Shown: piece by piece, positions 17,973 to 25,776 of the stretch | How the letters are laid out: every line of letters begins with the position of its first letter | How positions within the stretch are numbered: the first letter of the stretch is position 1 | NCBI RefSeq assembly: GCF_003012345.1 | Contig: NZ_PVRV01000020.1 | Coordinates: forward strand, 1-64,000 | Direction of reading: 5' to 3' | DNA from: Phytohalomonas tamaricis | Lineage (GTDB): Bacteria; Pseudomonadota; Gammaproteobacteria; Pseudomonadales; Halomonadaceae | Length of the DNA stretch: 64,000 nucleotides | Program-made: the position numbers and the translations under genes | The notes under the pieces: model-generated | Seen by the model: only the letters and a program-made list of their open reading frames with translations | The model's database searches: none | Told to the model about the DNA's origin: nothing

Positions 17973-18987
17973 CAACGATAAACCGGCCATTCTGTTTGTC
18001 GGCCACGGCTCGCGTGACGTCGAGGCCGTTGAGGAGTTCACCCAGTTAACCAAGCATTTCCGTGAGCGCTATCCGGATCGCCTGTGTTCCTATGGTTTTC
18101 TCGAATTCGCCCGTCCGGTCATCGTCGACGGTGTCGAAGAGCTGGTCGCCCAGGGCGCGACCGAAATCTCCGCCATCCCCGGCATGCTGATGGCCGCCGG
18201 CCACGCCAAGAACGATATACCCAGCGAGCTCAATGCACTGCAGCAGCAGTTTAAGGGAATCAAGATCAACTACGGCGCGGAGTTAGGCGTCAATCCCAAT
18301 ATGATCCGCGCCGCGCGCGATCGTATCGAGCAATCGGAAAGCGAATTTGGCGACGGCTACCGACGCGAGGAGACGCTTTTGGTCGTGGTCGGCCGTGGCG
18401 CCTCCGACCCGGACGCCAACTCCAATATTTCCAAGATCACCCGCGTGCTGGAAGAAGGCATGGGCTTCGGCTGGGCAATCACCTGCTATAGCGGCGTAAC
18501 CACACCGCTGGTGCCGCAGGCACTGGAGAAGATCCATCCGATGGGTTTCAAGCGCGTGATTGTCTTCCCCTACTTCCTGTTTACCGGCCGGTTGATCAAG
18601 AAGATCTACGCCTGGGCTGACGACTATCAGGCCGCACATCCGGACGTGCAGGTCGTCAAGGCGCCCTACCTCAATGACCATCCGCTAGTGATCGACACCT
18701 TTGCCGAGCGCCTCAATGATATCGAGCACGGCAGTCCCAACATGAACTGTCAGATGTGCCAATACCGGGTGCAGATTGTCGGCAACGAACATAAGGTAGG
18801 TGCCCCCCAGGAAGGCCATCACCATCACGTACGCGGCGCGGGTACCGATGCTGATCATCATCACCACGATCACAGCCACCATCATCATGGTCATGTCCAC
18901 GACCATGGGCATGGCCACGAGCATAGCCACGCCCCTGAAGAGCACGTAAGCACGGTGCATCATGTGCCGCTTCACAACGAGCAATAG
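17965..18987 (+). CDS. cbiX: Sirohydrochlorin cobaltochelatase CbiX (long form) with MxCxxC motif and His-rich tail
   Basis: CbiX inserts Co2+ into sirohydrochlorin, the early-insertion route. Two CbiX domains are fused in the 340-residue protein. The metal-binding histidines lie in V-G-H-G-S-R (about residues 12-17) and A-A-G-H-A-K-N-D. Near residue 256 is M-N-C-Q-M-C, the MxCxxC [4Fe-4S] motif of long CbiX proteins. A tail of more than 20 histidines (about 280-320) follows, presumably a cobalt store. The ATG at 17965 has AAGG nine bases upstream; an upstream ATG at 17944 is possible. A late chelatase (CobN) is also encoded in the cluster. Confidence 0.93.
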   Translation: MPSNDKPAILFVGHGSRDVEAVEEFTQLTKHFRERYPDRLCSYGFLEFARPVIVDGVEELVAQGATEISAIPGMLMAAGHAKNDIPSELNALQQQFKGIKINYGAELGVNPNMIRAARDRIEQSESEFGDGYRREETLLVVVGRGASDPDANSNISKITRVLEEGMGFGWAITCYSGVTTPLVPQALEKIHPMGFKRVIVFPYFLFTGRLIKKIYAWADDYQAAHPDVQVVKAPYLNDHPLVIDTFAERLNDIEHGSPNMNCQMCQYRVQIVGNEHKVGAPQEGHHHHVRGAGTDADHHHHDHSHHHHGHVHDHGHGHEHSHAPEEHVSTVHHVPLHNEQ

Positions 18988-19002
18988 ACCTTGGCAGACG
19001 GC

Positions 19003-19683
19003 ATGAGCAGCAACGAGGAACAGTGCGCCAAGCTGCGCTTCGACTATGAGCGCGATCCGCTCACGATCGAGCGCGAAAGCTTTCGTCAGATCCGCACGCT
19101 TACCGACCTATCACGCTGGTCGGAAGACGAGCAGCAGATCGCGATGCGGCTGGTGCATACTTGCGGCGATCCGGCGATCGTCGACGGGCTGCGGCTCAGC
19201 GATGCGGCCGTCGCGCGCGGTCTCGATGCGCTTACGCAGGGCGGTGCGATTCTCTGCGACGTCGAAATGGTACGTCACGGCCTGACAAGACGGCTGCTTG
19301 CGCCATTGACGAGCCAGAGCCACTGCTTTCTCAACGACGAGCGCACGCCGGTGCTGGCGCGTGAGCGCGGCGAGACGCGTTCAATGGCTGCGCTGGAACT
19401 GTGGCGCCCCCACCTCGACCACGCCGTCGTGCTGATCGGCAATGCCCCGACTGCGCTGTTTCGACTACTCGAGATGATCGACGCCGGCGCACCACGCCCA
19501 GCGTTGGTAATTGGTATGCCGGTCGGCTTTGTCGGCGCCGCCGAATCGAAGGACGCGCTATGGCAGCACCACCGCGCACTCGGTATCGAGTGCATGACGC
19601 TGCTCGGCCGCCAAGGCGGCAGTGCACTGACCGCCGCGACCTTCAACGCGCTGCTGCGTCTGCATGCGGGGATGCGGCTATGA
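19003..19683 (+). CDS. cbiC: Precorrin-8X / cobalt-precorrin-8 methylmutase CbiC (CobH)
   Basis: CbiC moves a methyl group from C11 to C12 to give (hydrogeno)cobyrinic acid. The catalytic His lies in R-L-V-H-T-C-G-D (residue 52 from this start), and G-M-P-V-G-F-V-G-A-A-E-S-K (about 171-183) is the other family signature. Length is 226 aa. I chose the ATG at 19003, 15 bases after the cbiX stop. A TTG at 18991 is possible, and neither has a strong ribosome site, so re-initiation is likely. It overlaps cbiET by four bases (ATGA). Confidence 0.93.
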   Translation: MSSNEEQCAKLRFDYERDPLTIERESFRQIRTLTDLSRWSEDEQQIAMRLVHTCGDPAIVDGLRLSDAAVARGLDALTQGGAILCDVEMVRHGLTRRLLAPLTSQSHCFLNDERTPVLARERGETRSMAALELWRPHLDHAVVLIGNAPTALFRLLEMIDAGAPRPALVIGMPVGFVGAAESKDALWQHHRALGIECMTLLGRQGGSALTAATFNALLRLHAGMRL

Positions 19684-20972
19684 AAGATGCGACGGTGAAA
19701 GATGTGGTGGTAAAAAGCCCGGCCATGACGATCGATGTCGTCAGCCTCGGCATCGGCGAGCACGCCGTGCTTGGTGATGCGGCGCTGCATGCGCTGCGTG
19801 CGGCCCGGCATATCGTCGCCTCGCCGCGCCAGCATGCCACCCTCGATCACCTCGCACTCTGCGCCCAGCGTCACGCGCTGCCCTCGCCACTCAGCCAGCT
19901 ACCCGCGCTGTGCGGTGCACTTGAGGGTGCAATCGTCATACTCGCTTCAGGTGACGGCTTGTTCTTCGGTATCGGCACCATGCTTAAGCGCTACTATCAA
20001 GCCGAGGCACTGCGCTTTCACCCCAACGTGTCGAGTGTGCAAGCGATGGTGCATGCCCTTGGCCTAGATCTGACGGATCTACAGACAGTTAGCCTCCATG
20101 GCCGCCCACTGGAAACCCTAAACGCTTACCTGCGCCATAATCGGCGCTATGCACTGCTGACCGACGAACGCAGCCATCCCGGCGCCATCGCCCGCCTGTT
20201 GGTCGAGGCCGGCTTCGTTGACTCGACGCTGTGGGTCGGCGAGCGCCTTGGCTATCCTGACCAGCGCCTGCGCCAGTTCACAGCTCACGATATTGCCGAT
20301 GACAGCCTCGATGTCGATCCGCTCAATGTCGTAGTAGTCGAGACGCGTGGCGACGGCGGCGTATTGCCGGAGTTCCCGGGCATTCTTGATGCCCATTTCC
20401 ATACTGACCGCAACGAGTCGCCGGGGCGCGGCATGCTGACCAAGCGCGAGGTACGACTGATGATCCTGTCGTTGATCGCGCCGCGTGCCGGTGATATCGG
20501 CTGGGACATCGGTGCCGGCTGCGGCGGTGTAGCGGTAGAGTGGGCACGCTGGAATTCGCGCGGCCAAGTGCACGCTATCGAGCATCACCCTCAGCGCGTC
20601 GAGGCCCTGCTGAAAAATCGCGCCAAGTTTGGGGTCATCAACAACCTGACCGTCCATGAAGCACGCGCTCCCGAGTGTCTTGATGCCCTGCCCGTGCCCA
20701 GCGTCGTGTTCGTTGGCGGCAGTGACGGCCGGCTTGCCGCGATTCTAGATCAGTGCTGGGAAAGGCTGCCGGTCGGTGGTCGGTTGGTAGCCAGCGCCGT
20801 CACCGAGCCGACCCGCAGCGCCTTGTTCAACTTCGAGACGCGCAGCCGAGTCGAGGGCGAATGGACTCAGCTCGCCGTCAGCCGCGGTGAACGTCTCGCC
20901 GGGCAGCGACTGTTCCGCCCCCAGCTGCCGGTCACGCTGGTGAAATTCGTCAAACAGGAGGAGAGGCGTTAA
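19680..20972 (+). CDS. cbiET: Precorrin-6Y C5,15-methyltransferase (decarboxylating) CbiET / CobL
   Basis: Two enzymes are fused in 430 residues. The N-terminal CbiE domain (about 15-210) is a tetrapyrrole methylase. The C-terminal CbiT domain (about 240-430) is a class I methyltransferase with the SAM motif D-I-G-W-D-I-G-A-G-C-G-G. Together they methylate C5 and C15 and decarboxylate the C12 acetate. An open frame extends 279 bases upstream, but that part lies over cbiC in another frame and is Arg/Pro-rich, so the start is the ATG overlapping the cbiC stop. Confidence 0.93.
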   Translation: MKDATVKDVVVKSPAMTIDVVSLGIGEHAVLGDAALHALRAARHIVASPRQHATLDHLALCAQRHALPSPLSQLPALCGALEGAIVILASGDGLFFGIGTMLKRYYQAEALRFHPNVSSVQAMVHALGLDLTDLQTVSLHGRPLETLNAYLRHNRRYALLTDERSHPGAIARLLVEAGFVDSTLWVGERLGYPDQRLRQFTAHDIADDSLDVDPLNVVVVETRGDGGVLPEFPGILDAHFHTDRNESPGRGMLTKREVRLMILSLIAPRAGDIGWDIGAGCGGVAVEWARWNSRGQVHAIEHHPQRVEALLKNRAKFGVINNLTVHEARAPECLDALPVPSVVFVGGSDGRLAAILDQCWERLPVGGRLVASAVTEPTRSALFNFETRSRVEGEWTQLAVSRGERLAGQRLFRPQLPVTLVKFVKQEERR

Positions 20973-21691
20973 TGGCGAGCGCAACGTTTTACGGCATCGG
21001 CATCGGTCCCGGCGACCCCGAGCTGATCACGCTCAAGGCGCATCGCACCCTGCAGCGCGTCGACGCGGTGGCCTATATCGTCAACGCCGAGGGCTATTCG
21101 TTGGCCGCCGATATCGCGCGCGAAAGCCTGCCCGCCTCGCAGCGTCAGAAGCATCTCAAGATCCGCATCGAGATGTGCAGCGAGCGCACCCAGATCAACC
21201 GCGTCTATGACACCACCGCCGAGCAGATCGCCGAACTGCTGGAAGCCGGTCGCGACGTCGCCTTTCTGTGCGAGGGCGATCCGCTGTTCTACGGCTCCTT
21301 CGCCTACCTGCTCGACCGCCTTGCCGCACGCTATCCCTGCCAGGTCATTCCCGGTATCAGCTCGCTGCAGGCCGCCTCGGCAGCGGCGCTGCTGCCGACA
21401 GCGCTTCTAACCGAGAACCTGGCGGTGATCAGCGCACGCTGCACGGAGAATGAGCTGCTCGAGGCGCTGGCACGCTTTGACAACCTCATCATTCTCAAGG
21501 GCGGGCGTCAGCGCGCTCGGGTCAAGGTATTAATCGAGCAAAGCGGCCGGCTACGTGACGGGCTTTATCTTGAGTATCTCAGCCATCCCCATGAGCGGCG
21601 GGTGTTCGACTTGCGCGAGCTACCGGACGAACCCGGCCCCTACTTCTCGCTGTTCATGGTCAGCCGTCGCCACGGCCAGCGCCCCCAGTGA
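20972..21691 (+). CDS. cbiL: Precorrin-2 / cobalt-precorrin-2 C20-methyltransferase CbiL (CobI)
   Basis: CbiL is a SAM-dependent tetrapyrrole methylase that methylates C20. Signatures are G-I-G-x-G-P-G-D-P-E-L-I-T-L-K-A near the N-terminus, F-L-C-E-G-D-P-L-F-Y-G-S (about residues 95-106) and V-I-P-G-I-S-S-L-Q-A-A. Length 239 aa is standard. Its ATG overlaps the cbiET stop by one base and its stop overlaps the GTG of cbiG. Substrate metal state (precorrin-2 or cobalt-precorrin-2) is not settled by sequence; CbiX in the same operon favours the cobalt form. Confidence 0.93.
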   Translation: MASATFYGIGIGPGDPELITLKAHRTLQRVDAVAYIVNAEGYSLAADIARESLPASQRQKHLKIRIEMCSERTQINRVYDTTAEQIAELLEAGRDVAFLCEGDPLFYGSFAYLLDRLAARYPCQVIPGISSLQAASAAALLPTALLTENLAVISARCTENELLEALARFDNLIILKGGRQRARVKVLIEQSGRLRDGLYLEYLSHPHERRVFDLRELPDEPGPYFSLFMVSRRHGQRPQ

Positions 21692-22455
21692 AGACGACCT
21701 CGATTATCTCCGTGACCACCGCTGGCCTTGCCCTGGCCGAGCGTATCCAAGCGGGAGAACCTGACGCCGAAATCGTCTACCGGCCGCAGCCATTTGGCGA
21801 GACGGTACGCACGCTGTTCCAGGCCGGCCAGCGGCTGGTGTTCATTTGTGCCACCGGCATCGTCGTACGCACGTTGGCACCGGTGATTCAGGACAAGCAC
21901 ATCGACCCGCCGGTATTGGTACTCGATGACCAGGGCCGCTTCGTGATTGCGCTGCTGTCGGGCCACGAAGGCGGCGCCAACGCCTGGGCAGTGGCGCTGG
22001 CCACGCGCCTCAAGGCGCAGCCGGTATTGACCACGGCCAAACCCTACGTCCACCCGGTCTACACGCTGGGCATGGGCTGTGAACGTCACTGCCCGGTAGA
22101 GGTATTGGCGCAGCTCGCCGCCGAATGCCTCTCGATCGCCGGGCTACAGCCGAGGCAGATTGCCGGTTTGGCGAGCATCGACATCAAAGCGGACGAGACG
22201 GGATTGATCGAACTTGGTGTGCAACAAGGTTGGCCCTATACCACTTGGCCAGCAGCGCGGCTGCGTGAGGTAGAGGACCAGCTCAGCCAGCGTTCTGAGA
22301 TTGTCTTTCGTGAAGTCGGCGTCTACGGTGTCGCCGAGGCGGCGGCGCTGGTGGCGGCATCAAGGCTGACCGGAGAACCGGCCGAGCTGCTCCTGCCCAA
22401 GCACAAGAACCGCCGGGCGACCTGTGCGATCGCCCGGAGTTTCCATGCAGGATGA
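21688..22455 (+). CDS. cbiG: Cobalt-precorrin-5A hydrolase CbiG, short form without the middle domain
   Basis: CbiG opens the delta-lactone of cobalt-precorrin-5A and releases acetaldehyde. Residues about 45-100 match the CbiG N-domain (G-I-V-V-R, then L-L-S-G-H-E-G-G-A-N). Residues about 128-255 match the CobE/CbiG C-domain (G-M-G-C-E-R, then A-S-I-D-I-K and V-A-E-A-A-A-L). At 255 aa it is about 60-100 residues shorter than many CbiG proteins; the central CbiG domain appears to be missing. The start is a GTG overlapping the cbiL stop (GTGA). It is the last gene of the riboswitch operon. Confidence 0.88.
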   Translation: MKTTSIISVTTAGLALAERIQAGEPDAEIVYRPQPFGETVRTLFQAGQRLVFICATGIVVRTLAPVIQDKHIDPPVLVLDDQGRFVIALLSGHEGGANAWAVALATRLKAQPVLTTAKPYVHPVYTLGMGCERHCPVEVLAQLAAECLSIAGLQPRQIAGLASIDIKADETGLIELGVQQGWPYTTWPAARLREVEDQLSQRSEIVFREVGVYGVAEAAALVAASRLTGEPAELLLPKHKNRRATCAIARSFHAG

Positions 22456-22477
22456 AACGAGAGCTGTGACTGGCGGC

Positions 22478-23788
22478 TCAGGCCGCGGCCTGCTTGACCG
22501 GCAGTCGCCTGAGGTGCAGACCGACGGCAAGTGCGATGGCGAGCAGCACGGCAATGAACGCGCCTACGCCATTCCAGCCGCCGTAGTGCCAGAATACGCC
22601 GCCCAGCGTGCCGGCGAGGCTCGAGCCAACGTAGTAGCTGAACAGGTAGAGCGACGACGCCTGCGCCTTGGCTTGGGTGGCACGTTTGCCGATCCAACTG
22701 CTCGCCGTCGAGTGGGCGGCGAAGAAGCCGAAGGTGAACAGCAACATGCCGATCAGGATCAATACTACCGGTTCGAACAGGGTCAGGCCGAGCCCGCCCA
22801 GCATCAGCGCGATGAAGGCCCAGAACACGCGGTTGCGGCCCAACCGGTCGGCCAGCCCGCCGGCCCAGGCCGAGCTGTAGATGCCGGACAGATAGACGAT
22901 CGACAGCAGCCCTATCACCGCCTGGCTGTAATGATACGGCGCGCCGAGCAGACGGTAACCGATGTAGTTGAACAAGGTGACGAAGCTGCCCATCAACAGA
23001 AACGACTCGAAAAACAGCCACGGCAGGCCGCGATCCTTGAAATGGCCGACAAAGCCGGCTGCCAGGCTGCGCGGCTTGAGCGAGCGCGGCTGGAAGTGAC
23101 GCGACGGCGGCAGGATGCGGATGAAGATCAGGGCGGCAATCAGCCCGATCAGCCCCAGTGTTCCGAGCGTCACGCGCCAGGAGACGAAGTCGACCATAAC
23201 GCCGCTGATCAGACGCCCGCTCATGCCGCCGATTGCGTTGCCGCCGATGTAGAGGCCCATCGACACGCCAATGGAGCGTGGGTGGATCTCCTCGTTGAGG
23301 TAGGTCATCGCCACCGCGCAGAGTCCGGCCAGCGACAACCCGACCAGCGCGCGGGTGATCAGTACACCTTCCCACGTCGGCATGATGGCACCCAGCAGGG
23401 TAAACCCCGAAGCGCCAAGCAAGGCCAGCGACATGACCGACTTTCGCCCGACCGCGTCGGAGATCGGCCCGGTGATCAACATGCCAACCGCCAGCATCGC
23501 CGTCGAAATCGACAGCACCAGACTGCTGCTGGCGGCGTCGATAGCGAAGGCATCCGACAGGATAGGCATCATCGGCTGCACGCAGTAGAGCAACGCGAAG
23601 GTAGCAAACCCAGATGAAAAGAGCGCCAACATGGTAGCGAGATAGCCAGCGCTGCCCTTTTCGATGTAAGCGGCCTCGAGTATCTCGGCCTCTTCCTCGA
23701 CTTCGTGGGCAGCCATCTGCGTCGACTCGGTGACGGACCCAGCCTTGCCGTGTGCAGAAGCGGAGGAATTACGAGAAGAATGATGCAC
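22478..23788 (-). CDS. MFS permease, YnfM-like
   Basis: This is a twelve-span major facilitator protein. A hydrophilic, acidic N-terminal stretch of about 45 residues is followed by membrane segments. The MFS loop motif G-x-x-S-D-x-x-G-R-K lies between segments 2 and 3 (G-P-I-S-D-A-V-G-R-K). Overall it resembles YnfM/arabinose-efflux-like permeases. A longer GTG start at 23812 exists, but the GTG at 23788 has GAGG six bases upstream and is preferred. It is convergent with cbiG and divergent from cobJ, breaking the cobalamin genes into two plus-strand units. Substrate unknown; a link to cobalt or cobinamides is not shown. Confidence 0.82.
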   Translation of the reverse strand: MHHSSRNSSASAHGKAGSVTESTQMAAHEVEEEAEILEAAYIEKGSAGYLATMLALFSSGFATFALLYCVQPMMPILSDAFAIDAASSSLVLSISTAMLAVGMLITGPISDAVGRKSVMSLALLGASGFTLLGAIMPTWEGVLITRALVGLSLAGLCAVAMTYLNEEIHPRSIGVSMGLYIGGNAIGGMSGRLISGVMVDFVSWRVTLGTLGLIGLIAALIFIRILPPSRHFQPRSLKPRSLAAGFVGHFKDRGLPWLFFESFLLMGSFVTLFNYIGYRLLGAPYHYSQAVIGLLSIVYLSGIYSSAWAGGLADRLGRNRVFWAFIALMLGGLGLTLFEPVVLILIGMLLFTFGFFAAHSTASSWIGKRATQAKAQASSLYLFSYYVGSSLAGTLGGVFWHYGGWNGVGAFIAVLLAIALAVGLHLRRLPVKQAAA

Positions 23789-24154
23789 GTATAACCTCAA
23801 ATAGAGCGCCACGGATGCTAATCCCGCTCATACTCAGCAGCGAGCAAGCACAAGGCAGCACATAGCGAAAGAAAGACCCTACAACAGGCGATGGTTAAGG
23901 GAATTATCGTCTGCGTTTAAGCTTTCTAATACATTGATTGGCCTGTTTGAAAGGTTGTGAACATGGATAGGATTGCGCCATCTTCGCAGTTTCGTCAATA
24001 CGACCGGTGCGCTGTTTCTCACCCAGACACGTGAGACGCTTTACGCATCAACCGTACCGTCCAGATTTTAATGGCACTCGACATGTCACGTCCGAGGTGG
24101 ACGTATAGCCATGAATCGAGCAATGGCTACGGTCCCAATGAAAAATGGATTTAG
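23789..24154 (+). promoter_or_regulatory. Structured leader of the cobJ-cobM-cobW-cobN-cobQ unit with three hairpins
   Basis: There is no normal-sized gene in this gap between divergent genes. Three perfect inverted repeats lie on the cobJ side: TCTCAC 24017-24022 with GTGAGA 24031-24036, ACGTCC 24088-24093 with GGACGT 24099-24104, and TAGCCAT 24106-24112 with ATGGCTA 24123-24129. No B12 box or other cobalamin riboswitch element is present. A possible 23-codon reading frame (23963-24034, AAAGG upstream) and a 15-codon frame touching cobJ also lie here. No promoter can be placed confidently. Confidence 0.4.
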
Positions 24155-24158
24155 ATGA
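24111..24158 (+). CDS. Possible 15-aa leader peptide overlapping the cobJ start
   Basis: ATG at 24111 opens a 15-codon frame (MNRAMATVPMKNGFR) whose TGA overlaps the cobJ ATG as ATGA. The start codon is partly inside the TAGCCAT/ATGGCTA hairpin, so its access would depend on folding. cobJ itself has only a weak GGA in front of it, which makes translational coupling plausible. The GAGG upstream is 13 bases away, longer than ideal. It may be coincidence: the peptide resembles nothing I know. Confidence 0.25.
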   Translation: MNRAMATVPMKNGFR

Positions 24159-24949
24159 AAAAACTTTATGTTGTCGGCACCGGCCCCGGCACTGAAACCA
24201 TGATTACCCCCGAGGTCGAGCACGCCATCGCGGCGAGCAGTGATCTGGTCGCCTACGGGCTCTATCTTGACCTACTCGGCACGCGCCTCGACGGCAAAAC
24301 CCGCCACGACCGCCCACTCGGCGAGGAAATCGAGCGCGCCCGTTTGGCGCTCGAACTAGCCGCCAAGGGCAATACCACGGCGCTCATTTCAAGCGGCGAT
24401 ATCGGTATCTTCGCGATGGCGACACTGGTGTTCGAGCTGCTCGAACGCAAGCAGCATGGCGATGAAGAAGGCCACGGCTGGGATGAGGTCGAGATCGAAG
24501 TAATGCCCGGCATCAGCGCCATGCAGCTCGCCGCAGCGCGCATGGGCGCAGCGCTGGGCCACGACTTCTGCGCCATCTCGCTTTCCGATTTGCTCACCCC
24601 GTGGGAGACGATCGAGACGCGCATTCGCGCCGCCGCACTGGGTGACTTCGTCGTCTCCTTCTACAACCCGGTGTCGAAAAAGCGCGACTGGCAACTGGCC
24701 CGCGCCCGCGAAATCCTGCTCGAACGCCGCCCGGCGCAAACGCCGGTCATTCTCGGTCGCAACCTGGGCCGTGACGACGAGACCGTTCGCCTGACCACGC
24801 TGGGTGAACTACGCGTCGAGGATGTCGACATGCTGACTCTGGTCCAGGTCGGCAGCAGCGCGACCCGCGCCTTCAACGATGGCAAGCGCGACTGGGTCTA
24901 CACGCCGCGCGGCTACGCCCGCAAACTGACGCTGGGAGACGACACATGA
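24155..24949 (+). CDS. cobJ: Precorrin-3B C17-methyltransferase CobJ (CbiH)
   Basis: CobJ is the ring-contracting tetrapyrrole methylase, acting on precorrin-3B or cobalt-precorrin-3. Signatures are V-G-T-G-P-G near the N-terminus, S-S-G-D-I-G-I-F-A-M-A (about residues 79-89), P-G-I-S-A-M-Q-A-A-like (here P-G-I-S-A-M-Q-L-A-A) and V-S-F-Y-N-P-V-S-K-K-R. Length 264 aa is typical. No CobG monooxygenase is visible, so ring contraction probably follows the cobalt-dependent CbiH route. First gene of the second plus-strand cob unit, overlapping cobM by four bases. Confidence 0.93.
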   Translation: MKKLYVVGTGPGTETMITPEVEHAIAASSDLVAYGLYLDLLGTRLDGKTRHDRPLGEEIERARLALELAAKGNTTALISSGDIGIFAMATLVFELLERKQHGDEEGHGWDEVEIEVMPGISAMQLAAARMGAALGHDFCAISLSDLLTPWETIETRIRAAALGDFVVSFYNPVSKKRDWQLARAREILLERRPAQTPVILGRNLGRDDETVRLTTLGELRVEDVDMLTLVQVGSSATRAFNDGKRDWVYTPRGYARKLTLGDDT

Positions 24950-25776
24950 CGGTTTATTTCATCGGTGCCGGTCCTGGCGACCCGGAACTGCTAACGCTCA
25001 AGGGATTGAAGCTGATCCAACGCTGCCCGCTGATCCTCTACGCCGGTTCGCTGGTGCCCGAGGAGATACTCGCCGAGGCGCGTGATGATGCCGAAGTGCT
25101 CGACACCGCCTCGCTGAACCTTGATGAGATCATTGCGCATATCGAGCGTGCCCACGCCAACGGCCAGGACGTCGCCCGGGTCCATTCCGGTGATCCCTCT
25201 ATCTATGGCGCGATCGGCGAGCAGATCCGCCGCCTCGAAGCGCTCGGCATCGACTATCAGGTTGTGCCCGGCGTGACCTCGACCAGCGCCAGCGCCGCCG
25301 CTTTAGGCCGTGAGCTAACCCTATCGGGCATTTCGCAGACGGTAATCATGACCCGCTACGCCGGCAAGACGCCGATGCCCGAACGCGAGAATCTGGTTTC
25401 GCTCGCCCAGCACGGCGCAACGCTGGCGATCCATCTCGGCGTCACCCGCTTGCATAAGATCGTCGACGATCTTGTACCGTTCTATGGCGCTGACTGCCCG
25501 GTGGCGGTGTGCTACCGCGTCGGTTGGCCCGACGAGCAGCACATTACCGGCACGCTGTCCGACATTGTCGCTCAGGTGCGCGCCGCCAAGATCACCCGCA
25601 CCGCACTGATTCTGGTCGGCCACGTTCTCGGCAGCGCCGATTTCCGCGACTCCTATCTCTATGACGCCGAGCAGGCCCATGTCTATCGGCCCAAGTTCAA
25701 GACCGACGCGCCGCGCAAGGTCAAGCGCGCCGCACCGGCAACACCATCGTCTACCACCCGCCAGGGAGATGCCTGA
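24946..25776 (+). CDS. cobM: Precorrin-4 / cobalt-precorrin-4 C11-methyltransferase CobM (CbiF)
   Basis: This SAM-dependent methylase acts on C11. The N-terminal F-I-G-A-G-P-G-D-P-E-L-L-T-L-K-G, the V-H-S-G-D-P-S-I-Y-G-A motif (about residues 79-89) and V-V-P-G-V-T-S identify it clearly. The C-terminal 25 residues are basic and Ala/Pro/Thr-rich, and look like a poorly ordered tail beyond the catalytic fold. It overlaps cobJ (ATGA) and cobW (TGATG), so the genes are translated together. Confidence 0.94.
   Translation: MTVYFIGAGPGDPELLTLKGLKLIQRCPLILYAGSLVPEEILAEARDDAEVLDTASLNLDEIIAHIERAHANGQDVARVHSGDPSIYGAIGEQIRRLEALGIDYQVVPGVTSTSASAAALGRELTLSGISQTVIMTRYAGKTPMPERENLVSLAQHGATLAIHLGVTRLHKIVDDLVPFYGADCPVAVCYRVGWPDEQHITGTLSDIVAQVRAAKITRTALILVGHVLGSADFRDSYLYDAEQAHVYRPKFKTDAPRKVKRAAPATPSSTTRQGDA

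Noticed and set aside
22323-23617. Long frames (350 codons minus, 397 codons plus) over the MFS permease gene
   Set aside because: The MFS frame has twelve membrane spans and a family motif; the others are Arg/Gln/Asp-rich shadows in the same GC-rich DNA.
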